DNA from: Chloroflexota bacterium
Lineage (GTDB): Bacteria; Chloroflexota; UBA6077; FW602-bin22
Direction of reading: 5' to 3'
DNA length: 44,394 nt
Assembly (NCBI GenBank): GCA_016875715.1
Contig: VGOZ01000022.1
Span: forward strand, 1 to 44,394
Position numbers and translations under genes: made by a program. The stretch's first letter is position 1. Every line of letters begins with the position of its first letter. Below the pieces are notes generated by a model that was not told where the DNA came from, ran no database searches, and was given only the letters and a program-made list of their open reading frames with translations. This document shows positions 41,556 to 44,394 of this stretch, in pieces.

Positions 41556-42812
41556 TCAGGTCGCCCTGCGGGCGGCTAGGCTGCGCGGATCGCGGACGAA
41601 CAGGACATAGGTGAAGGCGGCGCCCAGGGAGATCACCGCCCCGAGAATGAAGAGGGGCACGAATCCCCAGGTATCGGCGATCGCGCCGCCAACAAGCGGG
41701 CTCACCAGGGCGAAGGGAGCCACACTCGAGTTGTTGATCGCGACGTAGGTTGGGCGCTCATCTTCTGGACCGAGCTCCAGACCAACGGGCATTGCGGATA
41801 CCTGTGTAGCGGCCACATGAAGTCCCATGAAGATGAACACCACCGCCATGCTCGCGAGATCGCTGGCTCCGATTGCGACGGCCGCAGCTAGCGACGAGAA
41901 GAGTGCGCCCAGGGCCAGAGTCGCGACGTGACCGCGCCGGTCGGCCAGCCAGCCGCAGAGGAACGCCCCGGCGGTCTGCGCGAACAGGCTGACCGTCGTG
42001 AAGATGCCGACTGCGGAATCCGGCATCCGAAGCTCTTTGAGCGCGTACACCATGAAGAATCCCGTCGCCAGGGCGCCCACCACCGAGATAACGCGCGCAA
42101 TCAGAAAGCGGGCGAGGTTGCGGTTCTCCATCACGATGCTGGGCAGTCGGCGGAGGTATGCAATCAAGTTCCCCCGAGGCGTTGTCGGCGGACCGGGTAC
42201 CTCGCGGACCGTCGCGAGAAAGGCGTACGAAACCACCACGGCCGCTGTCGCCGCGGCGAAGCAGAGCGCGTAACCGTTCGGAAAGCCGAAGCTGTCCAGA
42301 AGGTACGTGACCGCGGCGGCACCGCCTAATCCCAGCAGCGACCCCGTACCATTCGCCACCGCGAAGAAGCGCCCACGGATCGGTGTAGAAACCGCCCGCG
42401 CGAGGAGATCGAGCCAGGCAGGCATCAGCCAGCCGCCCACCACGGTCATCAGGATCATCAGAAGGAGTAACAGCGCGAGGGTGATCCCGGGCGCGCTAAT
42501 CGCGAGAAGCCAGGCGGCAACAGCGAGAGCAGGGAAGCTGACCCGCTCGAGGATGGTCCAGCGCATGATGAACGGGAGCTTTCGCGCGAGTTGCTCCGTG
42601 TGATGAGCGGCGAAAACCGCCGGCAGCATCCAGCCCACGGTAAGAAGAGCCGGGATGAGGCCGATGACCGTATTGGAGGCTCCCAGCCGCTCTGCAAACG
42701 CGGGGATGAGCGTCTGCTGAGATGCCAGCGCCATGGCGAAATGCCAGAAGGCGAGATCCGCTCCGAGCGCGAAGACGCTCCAGCGCCGTCGGGGCGGTGC
42801 CACCGCGTTCAC
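41556..42812 (-). CDS. MFS transporter
   Basis: A 418-residue major facilitator protein with about 12 hydrophobic segments, starting VFALGADLAFWHFAMALA and including GWLADRRGHVATLALG as the motif-A loop after a mid-protein helix. Pairs of charged residues flank the helices as in MFS exporters. The substrate is unknown. GTG 42812 is chosen because GGGAGG lies 6 nt upstream and it overlaps the preceding small gene as GTGA; the frame is open further upstream but covers two other genes. It is translationally coupled to the preceding small gene. Confidence 0.9.
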   Translation of the reverse strand: MNAVAPPRRRWSVFALGADLAFWHFAMALASQQTLIPAFAERLGASNTVIGLIPALLTVGWMLPAVFAAHHTEQLARKLPFIMRWTILERVSFPALAVAAWLLAISAPGITLALLLLLMILMTVVGGWLMPAWLDLLARAVSTPIRGRFFAVANGTGSLLGLGGAAAVTYLLDSFGFPNGYALCFAAATAAVVVSYAFLATVREVPGPPTTPRGNLIAYLRRLPSIVMENRNLARFLIARVISVVGALATGFFMVYALKELRMPDSAVGIFTTVSLFAQTAGAFLCGWLADRRGHVATLALGALFSSLAAAVAIGASDLASMAVVFIFMGLHVAATQVSAMPVGLELGPEDERPTYVAINNSSVAPFALVSPLVGGAIADTWGFVPLFILGAVISLGAAFTYVLFVRDPRSLAARRAT

Positions 42813-43162
42813 GGGAGACCTCCCGTCTCCGCGGCGCGTGCCATCGCCCGCGCGATCACGGTCAGCCCCGTCGCATCGAGCACGACCAGATCCGAGCCCG
42901 GGTCGACCAGCGCCGCCCGAGCCGCGTCCAATCCCAGCGCCGTTCCACCGCCATCGGCTAGCGGCGACCCTCCCACCTGCGCGACGCACACCCCGTCGGC
43001 ATGGGTCTGTAGAACGAACCACGCCGCGAGGTGATGGATTTCGCCTTCTCTGTCCACAGCCGCAGTCACGTCGTCCTGAATCGGTGCCTCGATGAGGAGG
43101 ATCCGGTCGTCCCACTCCCCGGCCGATAGCCGCCCACCGAGCGTCCCCCGCGAAATGCGCAC
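42809..43162 (-). CDS. Small protein, or shifted C-terminal piece of the GIY-YIG gene
   Basis: About 117 residues from GTG 43162, with the segments GTLGGRLSAGEWDDRILLIE, ILLIEAPIQDDVTAAVDREG and HLAAWFVLQTHADGVCVAQV. I do not recognise a family. It overlaps the end of the GIY-YIG gene by 97 bp in another frame, and the GIY-YIG protein has a poor-quality Gly/Ser tail after LREQFR. So this may be the true C-terminal domain of that protein, separated by one frameshift, rather than a separate gene. It has no obvious ribosome binding site. Its stop overlaps the MFS start. Confidence 0.45.
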   Translation of the reverse strand: MRISRGTLGGRLSAGEWDDRILLIEAPIQDDVTAAVDREGEIHHLAAWFVLQTHADGVCVAQVGGSPLADGGGTALGLDAARAALVDPGSDLVVLDATGLTVIARAMARAAETGGLP

Positions 43163-44394
43163 CGGAACTGCTCTCGGAGGGTCTCGAATCGGGTGCGGAC
43201 CTCTTCGTTCGCCGGGCGCAGCGCCTTCGGGAGCCGCCCCGGCCACCAGTTAGCCCTGGACACCTTGAACGCATCGCGGGAAACGCTCTGCCGTGCGAGT
43301 AGTGCGCCATCGAACCGCAGCCGGGATAGCTTAAGGCTCAGCCTGGGGACGCTGACACCGGGACCCAACGCGAGATCGGTCCACCCGAGTGGCGCGACCA
43401 CCGTTCTCTGCGTGTTGAACGGAGGGATCGCCTCGGTCAGGATCGTCGCCTCGCGCGCGCGGGCGACCAGATCGCACGGCATCTCCTCCCACTCCACGCG
43501 CGTTACCAGGTGCATTGAACCCGGCATCGCGCGTGTCGCGGCAACATCGGTCCCGATATAGCTGGCCAGGCGTTGGCGGAGCGATCGTGCCTTGCCGACG
43601 TAGAGGATGCGCCCGGAGGCGTCGTGAAAACGATAGATCCCCGGGCCAGGCGGCGCGCGCGTCAGCAGGGTCGGGTCCAGTAGAGGTTGCCGTGCGAGGG
43701 CGTGGATGGCTCTCGCCGAGGATGGCGCGACCGGGTGGTTCGATGCGTCGTCGGCGAACCGGCGGGCGCGCGCCAGCGGTCGTTCGCGCGACTGACTGGA
43801 CAGGCCGCGGCCGCCGAGGCGCGACTCCCCCAGTTCGCGCACGGGGTTGTTCAGAAGCGGGAGGCCGTGCGCATGCAGGGCGAACTGAAGGTGGGCGACC
43901 GCGAGCGCGATATTCTCACCCACGATCTCGTGGGCTCCGAGGTAGGCGCAGATCCGCGGGAGTATTTCGGCGAGGTCTTGGCCGGTCGCGAGTTCCTCCG
44001 GATCCAGGAGGTAACGCCGAAGGACGCGCATTGCGACGTGCGGCGCTTGCGGCGGAGGTCGAATCACAAGTTCCAGGTCACCTTCCGCCCACCGGCCAGC
44101 CCGCGCCGCGGCGATCGCCAGGATGCTGTTCCTCCACGGGCGCTCGACCCGTGCGACGACCACCAAACCCACGGAGACAGGCGCGATGCCGTCGGTTCGA
44201 TACGGAGCGGCCGGTTCCGCCACGCCGCGCTCTCCGGCCACGTACCATCGCCTGTCACCATCGCGCTTGAAGCGGGGGTCGCCAGCGAGGACGCGGGCGG
44301 TCAGTTTGTGCCAGCGTGGGTCGCTGGTGCCAAACAGGTGCCCGGCGAGTGCGGTCTCATCGGCGCGGCCATCACTCAGGTACCGCAGCGCGCG
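43066..44394 (-). CDS. GIY-YIG nuclease fused to degenerate exonuclease-like domain, 5' end outside window
   Basis: At least 442 residues, open to the right window edge. Order: a winged-helix-like N-terminal stretch ending at DPRFKRDGDRRWYV; a DnaQ-exonuclease-shaped region of about 130 residues; then a GIY-YIG domain like that of UvrC, with PGIYRFHDASGRILYVGKAR, the following SLRQRLASYIG and a Glu in ILTEAIPPFN. The exonuclease-like region lacks the acidic signature: where DxETTG and GHNxxFD are expected it reads VVVARVERP and VGENIALAVAHLQ. The GIY-YIG residues look intact. Intact exonuclease/GIY-YIG fusions are known; the decay of the exonuclease half is unusual. Confidence 0.78.
   Translation of the reverse strand, partial: RALRYLSDGRADETALAGHLFGTSDPRWHKLTARVLAGDPRFKRDGDRRWYVAGERGVAEPAAPYRTDGIAPVSVGLVVVARVERPWRNSILAIAAARAGRWAEGDLELVIRPPPQAPHVAMRVLRRYLLDPEELATGQDLAEILPRICAYLGAHEIVGENIALAVAHLQFALHAHGLPLLNNPVRELGESRLGGRGLSSQSRERPLARARRFADDASNHPVAPSSARAIHALARQPLLDPTLLTRAPPGPGIYRFHDASGRILYVGKARSLRQRLASYIGTDVAATRAMPGSMHLVTRVEWEEMPCDLVARAREATILTEAIPPFNTQRTVVAPLGWTDLALGPGVSVPRLSLKLSRLRFDGALLARQSVSRDAFKVSRANWWPGRLPKALRPANEEVRTRFETLREQFRCAFRGGRSVGGYRPGSGTTGSSSSRHRFRTT

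Overview
This is a GC-rich bacterial chromosomal window with short intergenic gaps, many GTG starts and some TTG, frequent ATGA/GTGA/TGATG overlaps, and one tRNA gene. It contains no phage, insertion sequence, CRISPR array or rRNA. The mix of genes (molybdenum hydroxylases of the CO-dehydrogenase family, hydantoinase/oxoprolinase, sugar isomerases, gamma-glutamyltranspeptidase-like and NamZ proteins) fits Chloroflexota, perhaps near Thermomicrobia/Limnocylindria. That placement is an inference from gene content; no marker gene in the window settles it.

Layout. 1-10.3 kb holds two divergent molybdenum hydroxylase operons. The leftward one encodes FAD, [2Fe-2S] and Mo-cofactor subunits, then a strong hairpin, an orphan MoaD-like sulfur carrier and an SDR dehydrogenase. 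The rightward one encodes CoxG-like, CoxS, form-II CoxL and CoxM proteins and converges on an XdhC/CoxI maturation factor. 10.4-15.2 kb is a carbohydrate or polyol cassette: two TIM-barrel isomerases, a cyclase-family hydrolase, a Gfo/Idh/MocA dehydrogenase and an SMP-30 lactonase. 15.2-21.1 kb is a leftward run: TatD hydrolase, threonine-synthase-like PLP enzyme, gamma-glutamyltranspeptidase-like enzyme, D-2-hydroxyacid dehydrogenase and an MFS transporter. 21.7-25 kb holds transketolase, tRNA-Cys, an MmcQ/YjbR protein and a broken NUDIX gene. 25-34.3 kb holds HyuA/HyuB facing away from an amidohydrolase, zinc alcohol dehydrogenase and enolase-superfamily operon, then a CrtI-like oxidoreductase. 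34.3-36.8 kb has tandem homocysteine S-methyltransferases, the upstream copy missing zinc ligands, and two small DNA-binding proteins. 37.2-40.8 kb is rich in broken genes: an exported protein, a membrane-anchored protein fragment, a Gfo/Idh fragment and a DUF4349 lipoprotein, around an intact NamZ (DUF1343) gene. 40.9-44.4 kb has a thymidylate-kinase homologue lacking the P-loop lysine, an MFS transporter, and a GIY-YIG nuclease fused to a degenerate exonuclease-like domain and cut by the window edge.

How the genes work together. The two molybdenum hydroxylases probably share XdhC for cofactor sulfuration and insertion. Their substrates cannot be read from sequence; neither carries the form-I CO dehydrogenase signature. 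Most of the other enzymes are catabolic and look like accessory scavenging pathways for N-containing compounds, sugar acids and peptides.

The most interesting signals are regulatory and evolutionary. Seven genes have a TANNNT element exactly 8-10 nt before the start codon and no Shine-Dalgarno, which suggests leaderless transcripts. Two divergent intergenic regions have -10 elements that overlap on opposite strands. Several enzymes have lost diagnostic catalytic residues. I found no clear previously undescribed multi-gene system; the best candidates for something new are the GIY-YIG fusion and the degenerate methyltransferase pair.
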